Source of the DNA: JAEXOD01 sp043805435 | Lineage (GTDB): Bacteria > Bacteroidota > Ignavibacteria > Ignavibacteriales > Melioribacteraceae | Assembly (NCBI GenBank): GCA_043805435.1 | Contig: JAZDHY010000032.1 | Coordinates: 62,001-126,000, forward strand | Reading direction: 5' to 3' | DNA length: 64,000 bases | Part shown: piece by piece, positions 18,581 through 27,227 of the stretch | Position numbering within the stretch: the stretch's first letter is position 1 | How the letters are laid out: each line of letters starts with the position of its first letter | The notes under the pieces: model-generated | Seen by the model: the letters and a program-made list of their open reading frames with translations, nothing else | The model's database searches: none | What the model was told of the DNA's origin: nothing | Program-made: the position numbers and the translations under genes

Positions 18581-19723
18581 TTAAAATTTGCCAATATTAA
18601 TTGAATCAAAACCGAATTTATCGCGTATTTTAGAAACAGCACGATACAATTTTTTACGAGTAATTTCCTTATCTTCAAATAATAATTCCTGATCGGCATA
18701 TTCGCTAAAATTTGTTAAATGAATACCAATAAGTCTTATACCTACCCGGCGTGTATAAGCATTACGAAATAATTTTAATACGGTATTATAAATAATATTA
18801 TCCGAATCGGTTGGTTTTATAGTTTTTGCGCGAGTAATAGTTACAAAGTCGGAATACCTTAATTTTAAACCGATAGTTGAGGCTTCCCAGTCTTCGTCCC
18901 GCAAATACTGGCAAACCTTTTCACTTAATTCAAACAACGTTTTTTCAAGTTTAACAGTATCAATAATATCTGTTTCGTAGGTATGTTCTTTAGAAATACT
19001 TTTTCGGGCATGTGAAGTTGTTAAAAACTCCGTTCCATGTCCGTTGGCCTTATTCCATATATCTATACCTGCTTTACCAAACGTCACGGCAAAATAATCG
19101 GACGGAAGTTTGGTTATATCTCCAATAGTATAAAACCCTTTATTATGAAACTGTTGAAGCGTTACTTTACCAACACCCGGAATAGTTTCCAGCGGCATTG
19201 GATGTAAAAACTCCTTTTCCATATTTGGTAAAACATAAGTTATTCCTTTTGGTTTTAAACAATCGGAAGCAATTTTTGCAATTGTTTTATTTGTGCCTAT
19301 ACCTATTGAACAAGGTAACGAAAGCGTGTCCCAAACCTCCTTTTGTATTTGGGATGCAAACATAAACAGATTACCGTATATTTTTGTACAGCCCGTAAAA
19401 TCTATATAAAACTCATCCACGGAAGCTTGTTCAATAACCGGAGCATATTTTTTTAATAAATTTTCTACTGCTTCGGAATAACGTACATACTCCTTATAAT
19501 GACCATGCAGATAAATGCCGTTAGGACACAATTTAAAAGCCTGCCTTATTGGCATTGCGGAGTGCAATCCATATTCGCGGGCTTCGTACGAACAAGCAGA
19601 AATAACTCCGCGTCCGTTAGGATCGGCTCCTACAATTACAGGTTTCCCTTCTAAACTTGGATCAATAATTCGTTCTACCGATACAAAAAACGCATCTAAA
19701 TCCAAATGGAATATTGTTCTCAT
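18581..19723 (-). CDS. dinB: Y-family DNA polymerase IV (DinB)
   Basis: Error-prone translesion polymerase, 380 residues. Catalytic motifs are HLDLDAFFVSVE at 6-17 (metal ligand D8) and SVDEFYID at 101-108 (D103, E104). YEARE at 47-51, the thumb helix-hairpin-helix (LETIPGVGKVT) and a little-finger domain follow. Unlike ImuB proteins it keeps its catalytic acids. One base separates it from the DUF72 gene upstream and two bases from the dnaE-like gene downstream. This arrangement matches the lexA–dinB–dnaE damage-inducible cassettes of Bacteroidota, and control by LexA is expected through the operator at 22283. No clear beta-clamp motif could be assigned at the C-terminus (ends INIGKF). Confidence 0.95.
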   Translation of the reverse strand: MRTIFHLDLDAFFVSVERIIDPSLEGKPVIVGADPNGRGVISACSYEAREYGLHSAMPIRQAFKLCPNGIYLHGHYKEYVRYSEAVENLLKKYAPVIEQASVDEFYIDFTGCTKIYGNLFMFASQIQKEVWDTLSLPCSIGIGTNKTIAKIASDCLKPKGITYVLPNMEKEFLHPMPLETIPGVGKVTLQQFHNKGFYTIGDITKLPSDYFAVTFGKAGIDIWNKANGHGTEFLTTSHARKSISKEHTYETDIIDTVKLEKTLFELSEKVCQYLRDEDWEASTIGLKLRYSDFVTITRAKTIKPTDSDNIIYNTVLKLFRNAYTRRVGIRLIGIHLTNFSEYADQELLFEDKEITRKKLYRAVSKIRDKFGFDSINIGKF

Positions 19724-19724
19724 T

Positions 19725-20615
19725 TTAATTTGCTGCTATTTTTGCTAACCTTGTAAATGTTTTTACTGTAATTTCGGGTATGTTTATTTTTATCCTTTCT
19801 TTAAGCAAATACATTAACTCAAAGGCATTTGCAACTGCGTAACCAAAAGGATGGTTATTCATAATAATAAAAACTTGTTTTATTTTATCATAAACTTCTC
19901 TAATCTGCCTTTCAATATCAATCAATTCACCCGGCGAATATAAATATTTATACCGTTCGTTTTGTTCGTTATAAGTCTGCTGATTGCCAAAATTTTTTAT
20001 TGAATTAACCCACGCCTGTTCATTACGTCCATGACAGCGGACATAAAGCGTATCGGTGGTAACCGTTGTGTTAAAAGCAATTGCGCTGCCAATTTTGGGT
20101 TGATCAATTGTACATAAAGAAACGCTGCTTTCTTTTAAAAATTGAATTGCCTCTTTATTATTCCATGTACTATGTCTTACCTCTAAACATTTTGTATATC
20201 CGTCAAATATTTCAAATAACTTATTAAGATATTCCATGTTGGAGCTTGTGAACCCAAAAGAATAAGGAAACTGCATTAACAGTCCGCCAAACCTTTCTGC
20301 ACGTCTTAATAAATCTAAATTGTACTCAAAAAACACAGCTTGTTCTTTGGTATATATTCGCTTATGCGTAAAATCTTGATGTAATTTTACGGTAAATAAA
20401 AAGTCCTTTTTATCGGCTACTTTATTAATCCAGCCTTTTATTATATCTGCTTTAATATAACTATAGTACGTCGAATTTACTTCAACGGTATTAAAATACT
20501 CCGCGTAAAATGTCAGCCAATCAAAATCCTTTGACTGCGCTTTGGAGTAAAAACTTGGCACCCAATCTTTGTACGACCATCCCGCCGTACCTATATTTAA
20601 ACTTACTTCATTCAT
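19725..20615 (-). CDS. DUF72 (YecE-like) family protein
   Basis: A TIM-barrel-like protein of 296 residues from the widespread DUF72 family. Its signature begins with NIGTAGWSYKDWVPSFY and continues with FNTVEVNSTYYSY, FTVKLHQDFTH, LLMQFPYSF, LEVRHSTWN, LYVRCHGRNE and the end-region FIIMNNHPFGYAVANA (all quoted in part). No enzymatic role is established for the family. Members occur near DNA-repair genes in many genomes, and here the gene lies inside the SOS operon, 1 base before dinB, which supports damage-linked expression. Confidence 0.92.
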   Translation of the reverse strand: MNEVSLNIGTAGWSYKDWVPSFYSKAQSKDFDWLTFYAEYFNTVEVNSTYYSYIKADIIKGWINKVADKKDFLFTVKLHQDFTHKRIYTKEQAVFFEYNLDLLRRAERFGGLLMQFPYSFGFTSSNMEYLNKLFEIFDGYTKCLEVRHSTWNNKEAIQFLKESSVSLCTIDQPKIGSAIAFNTTVTTDTLYVRCHGRNEQAWVNSIKNFGNQQTYNEQNERYKYLYSPGELIDIERQIREVYDKIKQVFIIMNNHPFGYAVANAFELMYLLKERIKINIPEITVKTFTRLAKIAAN

Positions 20616-20653
20616 AATTTTTTATATACAATGCTTAAATTGTTGTTTAAAAC

Positions 20654-21070
20654 TTAACTTATAATTGTTACCACTATTTTTCTGCTTCCGCCATAATTTC
20701 TATGTTCACCCAAATAAATACCCTGCCACGTGCCTAAATTAAGCCTTCCGTCAGTAATAGGAATTGAAACCGAGTTTCCAAGCATGGAAGCTTTAACATG
20801 TGCCGGCATATCATCGGCCCCTTCGCAAGTATGTATAAAATAAGGTGCGTTTTCCGGAATAACTTTATTAAAATACGTTTCCATATCTACTCGTACATCA
20901 GGATCTGCATTTTCATTTATTGTTAATGATGCGGAAGTATGTTTTATAAAAACATGTATTAATCCGGCTTTAATACTTTTAATTTCCGGTATTAAATTTA
21001 AAATCTCATTTGTTACCAAATGAAATCCCCTTTTTTTAGATTGTAACGTAATTTCTTTTTGGATAGTCAT
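20654..21070 (-). CDS. yjbQ: YjbQ/UPF0047 family protein
   Basis: A small (138-residue) protein of the YjbQ family, with FIKHTSASLTINENAD (conserved His/Thr/Ser/Asn), MPAHVKASMLG, and LGTWQGIYLGEHR near the end. E. coli YjbQ has weak thiamine-phosphate-synthase-like activity, but the physiological role of the family is not settled. AGGAATTAATT precedes the ATG. It lies 83 bases downstream of the methyltransferase gene and 38 bases upstream of the DUF72 gene, consistent with membership in the lexA-led operon. Confidence 0.93.
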   Translation of the reverse strand: MTIQKEITLQSKKRGFHLVTNEILNLIPEIKSIKAGLIHVFIKHTSASLTINENADPDVRVDMETYFNKVIPENAPYFIHTCEGADDMPAHVKASMLGNSVSIPITDGRLNLGTWQGIYLGEHRNYGGSRKIVVTIIS

Positions 21071-21153
21071 AATTAATTCCTAATTTTGTAGCAAAAGCAA
21101 AAGCAAAAAATAATAAAATAACAACTTGTTATATTAAAACCTTAAAAAAACTG

Positions 21154-21615
21154 CTAAATTCCGGCCGCCTCTTCATTTTGAAGAAGTTTTTCTTTCCGCC
21201 ATACACCGCCGGCATAACCGGAAAGTTTGCCATTATGACCAATAACCCGATGACACGGAATAACAATTGGAATTTTATTTTTACTGTTGGTTGTTCCAAC
21301 TGCCCGTACAGCTTTATCATGTTTAATTGCAATTGCAATATCTTTATACGAAACCGTTTTTCCATATGGAATATTTATCAATTCAGTCCATACTTCTTTT
21401 TGGAATTTTGTACCTTCAAAATATAAAGGTAAATCAAAATTTTTACGTTTCCCGTTAAAATATTCATCCAACTGTTTAATAACTTCATCAACCAAAGCGT
21501 AACTATCCGTTGTTAATCCTTCATCAACAAAATTAATGGCAATTAAACCTTGTTTCGTGCATATTATTTCTAACCATCCAACGTTGGATTTATAATACCC
21601 TTTATACTCTTGCAT
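21154..21615 (-). CDS. ogt: Methylated-DNA–protein-cysteine methyltransferase
   Basis: Suicide repair protein that moves the alkyl group from O6-alkylguanine in DNA to its own cysteine. The active-site motif IPCHRVIG is present (Cys 121 from the chosen start), with the DNA-binding segment FQKEVWTELINIPYGKTVSY and the arginine-finger region AVRAVGTTNSKN (both quoted in part). The start is the ATG at 21615, preceded by a perfect AGGAGAT six bases away. An in-frame ATG at 21639 overlaps the lexA stop, and the segment between holds the ribosome site. This gives 153 residues, the usual size for Ogt without an Ada domain. It directly follows lexA, so damage induction is likely. Confidence 0.95.
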   Translation of the reverse strand: MQEYKGYYKSNVGWLEIICTKQGLIAINFVDEGLTTDSYALVDEVIKQLDEYFNGKRKNFDLPLYFEGTKFQKEVWTELINIPYGKTVSYKDIAIAIKHDKAVRAVGTTNSKNKIPIVIPCHRVIGHNGKLSGYAGGVWRKEKLLQNEEAAGI

Positions 21616-21632
21616 ATTTATATCTCCTAAAA

Positions 21633-22256
21633 TTAACATGCTTTTTTATCCATACTTCTGTAAATACCAATTACTACTCCTACAATTTTAAAACGAGGAT
21701 AACTTTTATCCACCATAATTGGCGCATATTCAGCATTTTCGGAATGTAATTCAACCCCGTCATTAGTTTTTATAAACCTTTTTACAACGGCAGCATCATC
21801 TAAAATAGCGGCTACTATATGCCCGTTTGCCGGTTCTATATTTGGGTTAACTATAACAATATCACCGCTAAATATATATGCATCTTTTAAACTATCCCCT
21901 TTTACTTTTAATAAAAACGAATCCTTAGGCATTTTTACTATTGTAGGCAAATCTATTGTATCAATAGAATCGGGATATATAGTTAACGGATTACCGGCGG
22001 CAACTTCGCCAAGTATGGGACGAGGAACAAAAAATTTGTCTTCAATAGTAACCTCAATACCCCTTGCAAGACGAGCATTACGTTTAATATATCCTTTTTT
22101 TTCTAACGATTCCAGTTGCTCGCGTATTGTTGAACGGTTTTTATAACCAAAATAATTTGCTATTTCGGCAAGCGTTGGTATATTACCAAGTTTAACGCGG
22201 CTATCTATTATAAAATCTAATATTTCTTTTTGTTTTTGTGTTATTTCTTTTGACAT
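21633..22256 (-). CDS. lexA: LexA SOS repressor
   Basis: Represses DNA-damage genes until RecA filaments trigger its self-cleavage. It has an N-terminal winged helix (about 1-68; IPTLAEIANYFGYKNRSTI), a cleavage site at A87-G88 within EVAAGNP, and a peptidase domain with S122 (GDSLKDA, where the fourth residue is Leu rather than the usual Met) and K159 (AVVKRF). Length (207) is normal. It heads a minus-strand operon of repair genes. A perfect 20-bp palindrome 27 bases upstream of the ATG is the likely autoregulatory operator. Confidence 0.97.
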   Translation of the reverse strand: MSKEITQKQKEILDFIIDSRVKLGNIPTLAEIANYFGYKNRSTIREQLESLEKKGYIKRNARLARGIEVTIEDKFFVPRPILGEVAAGNPLTIYPDSIDTIDLPTIVKMPKDSFLLKVKGDSLKDAYIFSGDIVIVNPNIEPANGHIVAAILDDAAVVKRFIKTNDGVELHSENAEYAPIMVDKSYPRFKIVGVVIGIYRSMDKKAC

Positions 22257-22282
22257 ATTGGCTATTCTATTTATTTACAAAA

Positions 22283-22302
22283 TACCATACATTTGTATGG
22301 TA
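22283..22302 (-). promoter_or_regulatory. Probable LexA operator (SOS box)
   Basis: TACCATAC-ATTT-GTATGGTA is a perfect inverted repeat (8-bp arms, 4-base centre) located 27 bases upstream of the lexA ATG. Position and symmetry fit an autoregulated repressor site. No second copy was noticed in the window. The link to LexA is inferred. Confidence 0.75.
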
Positions 22303-22487
22303 AAATATGAATAAAATTACAGATTGTCAATAATTTAACAGAAATACCGTTAATAAATTTTTTATTTGAAAATTGACAAACAAAAAAGTAATTGGCGAAA
22401 ATAATATTTAAAATATTACATATTTTTCTTATTCTTGCATTTTTATAATATTTAATATATATTAACAGATATTAAATTGGAGTTTCT

Positions 22488-23948
22488 ATGAAGTCTAAGC
22501 CCAAATTGCATACAATATCAGAATCGAATATAAGTGATAGAATGAAAGCTGAAAATCCTTGGTGGATATCAGGCTTTATAAATAATGAATTTAACGAGTT
22601 AAAAAGACGTAAATACTTTGAAATGTTTAAGTCACTTGTTGAAGATATTGACATAAAAAGAGCTGTTGTGCTAATGGGTCCCAGACGTGTTGGTAAAACA
22701 GTAATGATGCACCATACAATTCAATACCTACTAGACCAGAAAATTGACAGACAAAAAATTTGTTTTCTTAGTATAGATAACCCTATCTATAACAATATTG
22801 GGTTAGAGCAACTTTTTTCCATTGCACGCAAAGCAGTTGCACAAAATGATCCTAAAGGATGGTATGTTTTTTTTGATGAAATTCAATACTTAAAAGAGTG
22901 GGAAAGACATGTAAAAACAATGGTAGATAGTTATCCACACACAAAATTTATAGTATCCGGTTCTGCTGCAGCAGCCTTAAAAATGTCAAGCATTGAGAGC
23001 GGAGCAGGCAGAATGACAGATTTTATGCTTCCCCCACTAACTTTTTACGAATATATTTATTTAATGGGATGTGAACATCTCGTTTATCCTGTTAAAATTA
23101 ATTGGATAGGAAATACTCAAAATTTTTATTCAACTATCAACCATACTGAATTTAATAAACATTTTATTAATTATATAAATTATGGTGGATATCCTGAAGT
23201 AATTTTTTCGGAAAGTATAAGAAAAAATCCTACTACTTTTATAAAAAGTGATATTATTGACAAAGTACTTTTAAGAGATTTACCCAGTTTGTATGGCATT
23301 CAGGATATTCAAGAATTAAATAATTTTTTTACAACATTGGCATATAATAGCGGTAACGAAGTCTCTCTTGATGCTTTAAGCAATGAAAGTGGAATTCAGA
23401 AAAATTTAATTAAAAAATATCTAGAGTATTTTGAGGCTGCATTTCTTATAAAAAAAATTCATAGAATTGATGACAATGCTAAAAAATTCAAAAGAGAAAA
23501 TTATTATAAAATTTATTTAACCAATCCTTCATTGAGGGCAGCATTGTTTTACCCCATTACCTCTAATGATGAAATGACAGGTAATATGGTTGAAACAGCT
23601 ATTTTTTCGCAATGGATGCAAAGGGACTGGTTTATTCCAATGTATGCCAGATGGACTGAAGGACGATTCCAAGGTGAAGTGGATATGGTAGGATTGAGCA
23701 ATATCAAATTAAAGCCTATATGGGCAGTGGAAATTAAATGGAGTAATAGATTTTTTGAAAGGCCGGAAGAATTGAAAAGTTTATTATTGTTTTGTAAAAA
23801 AAATAATCTTAATTCGGCAATGATTACTACTTTGGATAAAGAAGGAGAAAAGATATTAGAAGGAATTACACTTAATTTTGTATCTTCGGCAATATACGCT
23901 TATGTTGTAGGTGAAAATACTATAAAAGAAAAACAATTAAGAACCTAA
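22488..23948 (+). CDS. AAA ATPase with DUF4143 C-terminal domain
   Basis: Member of the AAA_14/DUF4143 group, common in bacteria and archaea and of unknown function. Walker A is GPRRVGKT at 64-71, Walker B is WYVFFDEIQYL near 122-132, and a sensor-like FIVSGSAA follows. The C-terminal third has a winged-helix-like part (LSNESGIQKNLIKKYLEYFEAAFLI, quoted in part) and a nuclease-like core with the EIKWS motif typical of DUF4143. At 486 residues it is somewhat longer than many members (about 380-430). GGAG lies upstream of the ATG. It is isolated on the plus strand between the divergent lexA operon and the convergent kinase gene, as is usual for this mobile-looking family. Confidence 0.88.
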   Translation: MKSKPKLHTISESNISDRMKAENPWWISGFINNEFNELKRRKYFEMFKSLVEDIDIKRAVVLMGPRRVGKTVMMHHTIQYLLDQKIDRQKICFLSIDNPIYNNIGLEQLFSIARKAVAQNDPKGWYVFFDEIQYLKEWERHVKTMVDSYPHTKFIVSGSAAAALKMSSIESGAGRMTDFMLPPLTFYEYIYLMGCEHLVYPVKINWIGNTQNFYSTINHTEFNKHFINYINYGGYPEVIFSESIRKNPTTFIKSDIIDKVLLRDLPSLYGIQDIQELNNFFTTLAYNSGNEVSLDALSNESGIQKNLIKKYLEYFEAAFLIKKIHRIDDNAKKFKRENYYKIYLTNPSLRAALFYPITSNDEMTGNMVETAIFSQWMQRDWFIPMYARWTEGRFQGEVDMVGLSNIKLKPIWAVEIKWSNRFFERPEELKSLLLFCKKNNLNSAMITTLDKEGEKILEGITLNFVSSAIYAYVVGENTIKEKQLRT

Positions 23949-23952
23949 ATTA

Positions 23953-23979
23953 AAAAGGGAGCTAAACACTCCCCTTTTT
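23953..23979. terminator. Bidirectional terminator between convergent genes
   Basis: GGGAG and CTCCC form a stem with a 7-base loop. It is flanked by A-runs on the left and T-runs on the right, which pair further with one bulge. It lies between the plus-strand ATPase and the minus-strand hybrid kinase and can serve both. Confidence 0.85.
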
Positions 23980-23988
23980 AATATATTT

Positions 23989-26900
23989 TTAAGTAAATAT
24001 TTTTTTCAAAACGTCAACTAATTTATCGCGCATAACAGGTTTAGAAATAAAATCGCTAAATCCGGCTGCAATAAATTTCTCTCTGTCGCCCGGTAATACA
24101 TAAGCAGTTACTGCAATAACCGGAACTGATTTATTGCTTGGCATACGTTGAATAATTCTCAAAGCATCAAGACCGTTGTATTCGCCTTGTAAATTCATAT
24201 CCATAACAATAAAATCAAATTTGTTTGCTTCAAGTAATGGAATAGCATCTTCAAATGAAGTTGCAAACTGAACTGATTTTAAACCGCGCATTTGCGATTT
24301 GAACAATACTTGCGAATCGCTTTGATCTTCAACATATAAGCAGCTGTATTTGGAAAGTTCAACAGCTTGAGGTGTCGGTATTGGAGATTTTTGTGAAGAC
24401 GCTGTTTCAATTGTTTCTTTTGTTTTTGTTTCAAAAGATTGAGCAGGCGAACCAAAAAAACTAACTAGATTGTTTTGTTGGTTTGGTTCGGGTTGTAAAA
24501 CCGGTTTTTCCTGTTCAAAAGATTTATACTCTGTCGGTTTTACAGCAGGTATTTCCTTTTCTTTAACAATTTCTTCTTTTTCGGCAGCGGGTTCTTCACT
24601 TTTTTCAAATCTTTGGTTATTAATAAACACTTCGGTAAATTTCAAAGGAAATCTAATACCAAGTTCAATTACTTTTCCGGCTTTTGTTATTTCTTCAACC
24701 TTAGCCGAAAGTAAAAACATTAGTTTGCGTAACAATCGTAAAGTAAAGCGCGAAATACCATAATTTCGGCGAACAACTTCTTCGTCAGCCACTAATATTT
24801 CTTTCATTTTTTTAAGTAATATTGATGTTATCCCTGAACTATTATCCTTTATACTAATTATTCCATCATCCGAATTAAATGAATAAGCCGATAAATATAT
24901 TTTTTCTTCTTTTGTTGTATTAATTGCAAAAGTAAAAAACAGATTTAACAAGGTTAATAATTTATGTTTATCAGTCTGCAAAAATAATGAAGAAGAGATT
25001 TTTCCGTACGTAAAGGATTTATTTTTGGATTCTGTCAATTCTTTTAAGTTGTTTTGTAAATCATCTATTAATTCAACAAAAACAACTTTTTCCGGATTAA
25101 GCTCAATTTTTTTTGATTCTAAGGCAACATATTCGGACGCATTATCCATTATTTTCATTAATAGTTTTTGATTTTCCGATATTATATCCGAAGCTTCTTG
25201 CTGCTCTTCGCTTGGATTTGTTATGCTTTCCGACAATTCTTGAGCAAAACCCACAATTACATTAATAGGAGTTAATATTTCGTGAAACAAATGAGATAAA
25301 AATGATGGATCAAGTGCAGAATTATTATTGCTTTCAATAATTCTTTCAACTTCTTTTACTTGTACGGTTTGTTCAACAATTACACTAATAACAAGAATAA
25401 AAGCCTCGTTATCACCATTATGATTTTTAATTGGAGTTGCAACTAATTTTACCGGAATTCTATCGTTAGAATTGGTTTTTAATTCTAAATCAAGCCTTTG
25501 ATTTGAACCGGTTGCCGAATTTAAGACCATTGAATTAAACCTTGCCCTAAAATCATCGGCAACTAAGCTAATAACAGGTCTTTTATCTAGTTCATCTTTG
25601 CTATAACCAATATTATTTGATACTGAAGTATTAGTAAAAACAATAAATCCATCCTGATCGACAATAATAACCATATCACTTGTATTTTCAAAAACAGCTT
25701 TGTAATAGACAACCTGTTTTTCCGTTTCAATATTGTTAGTAATATCGCGTATAAAATTAATATGGGCTCGTTTACCATTAAAATCTACAACACTTTTGCT
25801 CAATTCAACAATAATAGATCTTCCGTCTCTTCGTTTTTGTCTCCAAGGCCCGGTAAATTCGTTATCTTTACTTTTTTTATTAGCAGACTCAATTAAAGTT
25901 TGAATGTCTTCCGGTGCATATAAATCAGTTAAATCCATCTGCAAAAATTCATCTCTACTATATCCATATAATGCAAGTGCAGCTTCATTAACATTTAGAA
26001 ATTTCAAGTTGTCTATTTCATAAACAAACATTGGTTGTGGAATTAATTGTAGAATTGAATCGTACATAATACCCTGTTCTTTATTGTTTGAATTATTTTT
26101 GCTTAAATTAAAATTAATTGATATTCCGGTTACAATATTGCCGGAAAAAACCTTTTGTAACGAAATATCAAATTCACTTATTACTCTGCTATTTTGCCTT
26201 AACAAATAAATAAACTGATGGCTTTTTCTTTCTCTAAAATTATTCCTATATCTTTCAATCTCGGAAACAAAATCCTCATCAAATAATATATCAATGTTTT
26301 TATAATAAAGATTCTCGTTTTTATTAATAGTTAAAACATCAAATATTTCATCTTTACAAGCTGTTATTCTGTTATTTTCATCAATATTTAATAAGTTTTT
26401 ATACTCAAATCTTTTTTCTTCTGTTATTGTAGTTGCTTTATTTATAATAATATCTTCGGCAATACTTATTACTCCAATTACAGAATTATTTACATAAATA
26501 GGTATTTTAATGGTTCTAAATGGTTTTTTGTCTAAAATAGTCATTTCCATAACAATTTTAGTGTTTGAAAAAGAATTTAATAAAAACGAGTCAATTTTTC
26601 TGTTAAATTCCGAACCGGTTATTTTGGAAATATCATTTTCAGTAAGCCCTTCAATTTCCACTTTAGAATAACCAATCTTAGTTGCATAAGCAGAATTGAC
26701 AACAACTATTTTATTATCTTTATCCTTAATCCATATTTTGTACGAATAATTTTCTAATTCATTAGAAAATTTAGCTTTGCTGATTAAAGAAAATGGGTAC
26801 TCATCCACCATCCTTTTTATTAAAACACAAAGATCGCTTTTTAATGGTAACTTTTCAATATCACAATCCGATGGGATAACACGGTTTTTTGCAGAATTGG

Positions 26901-27225
26901 CCGGATTAAATGTACATAATAAATATGTTTGAAGTTCAAACGTAAATTTGGTTGCTAACACCTCTATTGGAGTTCCCTCTGAAAAAATAAAAGAACTCTT
27001 TTTAAAGATTATAGAATCGTATTTTTTTACAGCCTCAAGTATGTCATCAAAAAAAACAGCATCATCTTCAATAAAAAATGCAGATAATTTCAAGTCTTTT
27101 TTTAATTCGGGAATAATTTTTGTACTTTCCTGATTGAATGAAAGTAATATACCCGAAAAATCCATAATAAAAGTTGGATTTTTATTTTCTCTTAAGATAT
27201 AATCAAAAAAATCTTGTTTTAACAT
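23989..27225 (-). CDS. PAS-rich hybrid histidine-kinase-like protein with degenerate ATPase domain
   Basis: A cytoplasmic protein of 1078 residues with no membrane segment. Sensor PAS folds lie near 150-265, 385-500 (ending FIRDITNNIE) and 505-620. An H-box follows (LFHEILTPINVIVGF, H648). The ATP-binding domain (about 735-865) is unusual: the N-box Asn is not in the expected place (LLNLFFTFAINTTK), the G1 box reads KDNSSGI, and the G2 box reads YGISRFTLRLL instead of a GxGLGL form. An acidic, proline-rich linker (about 870-955) leads to a receiver domain with D1009 (VMDMNLQG) and K1062. It may therefore be a phospho-acceptor or scaffold rather than an active kinase. It is the last gene of the exopolysaccharide-like operon, 2 bases after the FN3 lipoprotein stop. 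Confidence 0.85.
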   Translation of the reverse strand: MLKQDFFDYILRENKNPTFIMDFSGILLSFNQESTKIIPELKKDLKLSAFFIEDDAVFFDDILEAVKKYDSIIFKKSSFIFSEGTPIEVLATKFTFELQTYLLCTFNPANSAKNRVIPSDCDIEKLPLKSDLCVLIKRMVDEYPFSLISKAKFSNELENYSYKIWIKDKDNKIVVVNSAYATKIGYSKVEIEGLTENDISKITGSEFNRKIDSFLLNSFSNTKIVMEMTILDKKPFRTIKIPIYVNNSVIGVISIAEDIIINKATTITEEKRFEYKNLLNIDENNRITACKDEIFDVLTINKNENLYYKNIDILFDEDFVSEIERYRNNFRERKSHQFIYLLRQNSRVISEFDISLQKVFSGNIVTGISINFNLSKNNSNNKEQGIMYDSILQLIPQPMFVYEIDNLKFLNVNEAALALYGYSRDEFLQMDLTDLYAPEDIQTLIESANKKSKDNEFTGPWRQKRRDGRSIIVELSKSVVDFNGKRAHINFIRDITNNIETEKQVVYYKAVFENTSDMVIIVDQDGFIVFTNTSVSNNIGYSKDELDKRPVISLVADDFRARFNSMVLNSATGSNQRLDLELKTNSNDRIPVKLVATPIKNHNGDNEAFILVISVIVEQTVQVKEVERIIESNNNSALDPSFLSHLFHEILTPINVIVGFAQELSESITNPSEEQQEASDIISENQKLLMKIMDNASEYVALESKKIELNPEKVVFVELIDDLQNNLKELTESKNKSFTYGKISSSLFLQTDKHKLLTLLNLFFTFAINTTKEEKIYLSAYSFNSDDGIISIKDNSSGITSILLKKMKEILVADEEVVRRNYGISRFTLRLLRKLMFLLSAKVEEITKAGKVIELGIRFPLKFTEVFINNQRFEKSEEPAAEKEEIVKEKEIPAVKPTEYKSFEQEKPVLQPEPNQQNNLVSFFGSPAQSFETKTKETIETASSQKSPIPTPQAVELSKYSCLYVEDQSDSQVLFKSQMRGLKSVQFATSFEDAIPLLEANKFDFIVMDMNLQGEYNGLDALRIIQRMPSNKSVPVIAVTAYVLPGDREKFIAAGFSDFISKPVMRDKLVDVLKKIFT

Positions 27226-27227
27226 AA

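Noticed and set aside
21093..21112. GCAAAA micro-repeat between yjbQ and the methyltransferase gene
   Set aside because: Only three units in low-complexity DNA, with no sign of a functional site.
21129..21365. Minus-strand frame of 78 codons overlapping the methyltransferase
   Set aside because: Alternative frame of the ogt-type gene; the real frame contains the IPCHRV active site.
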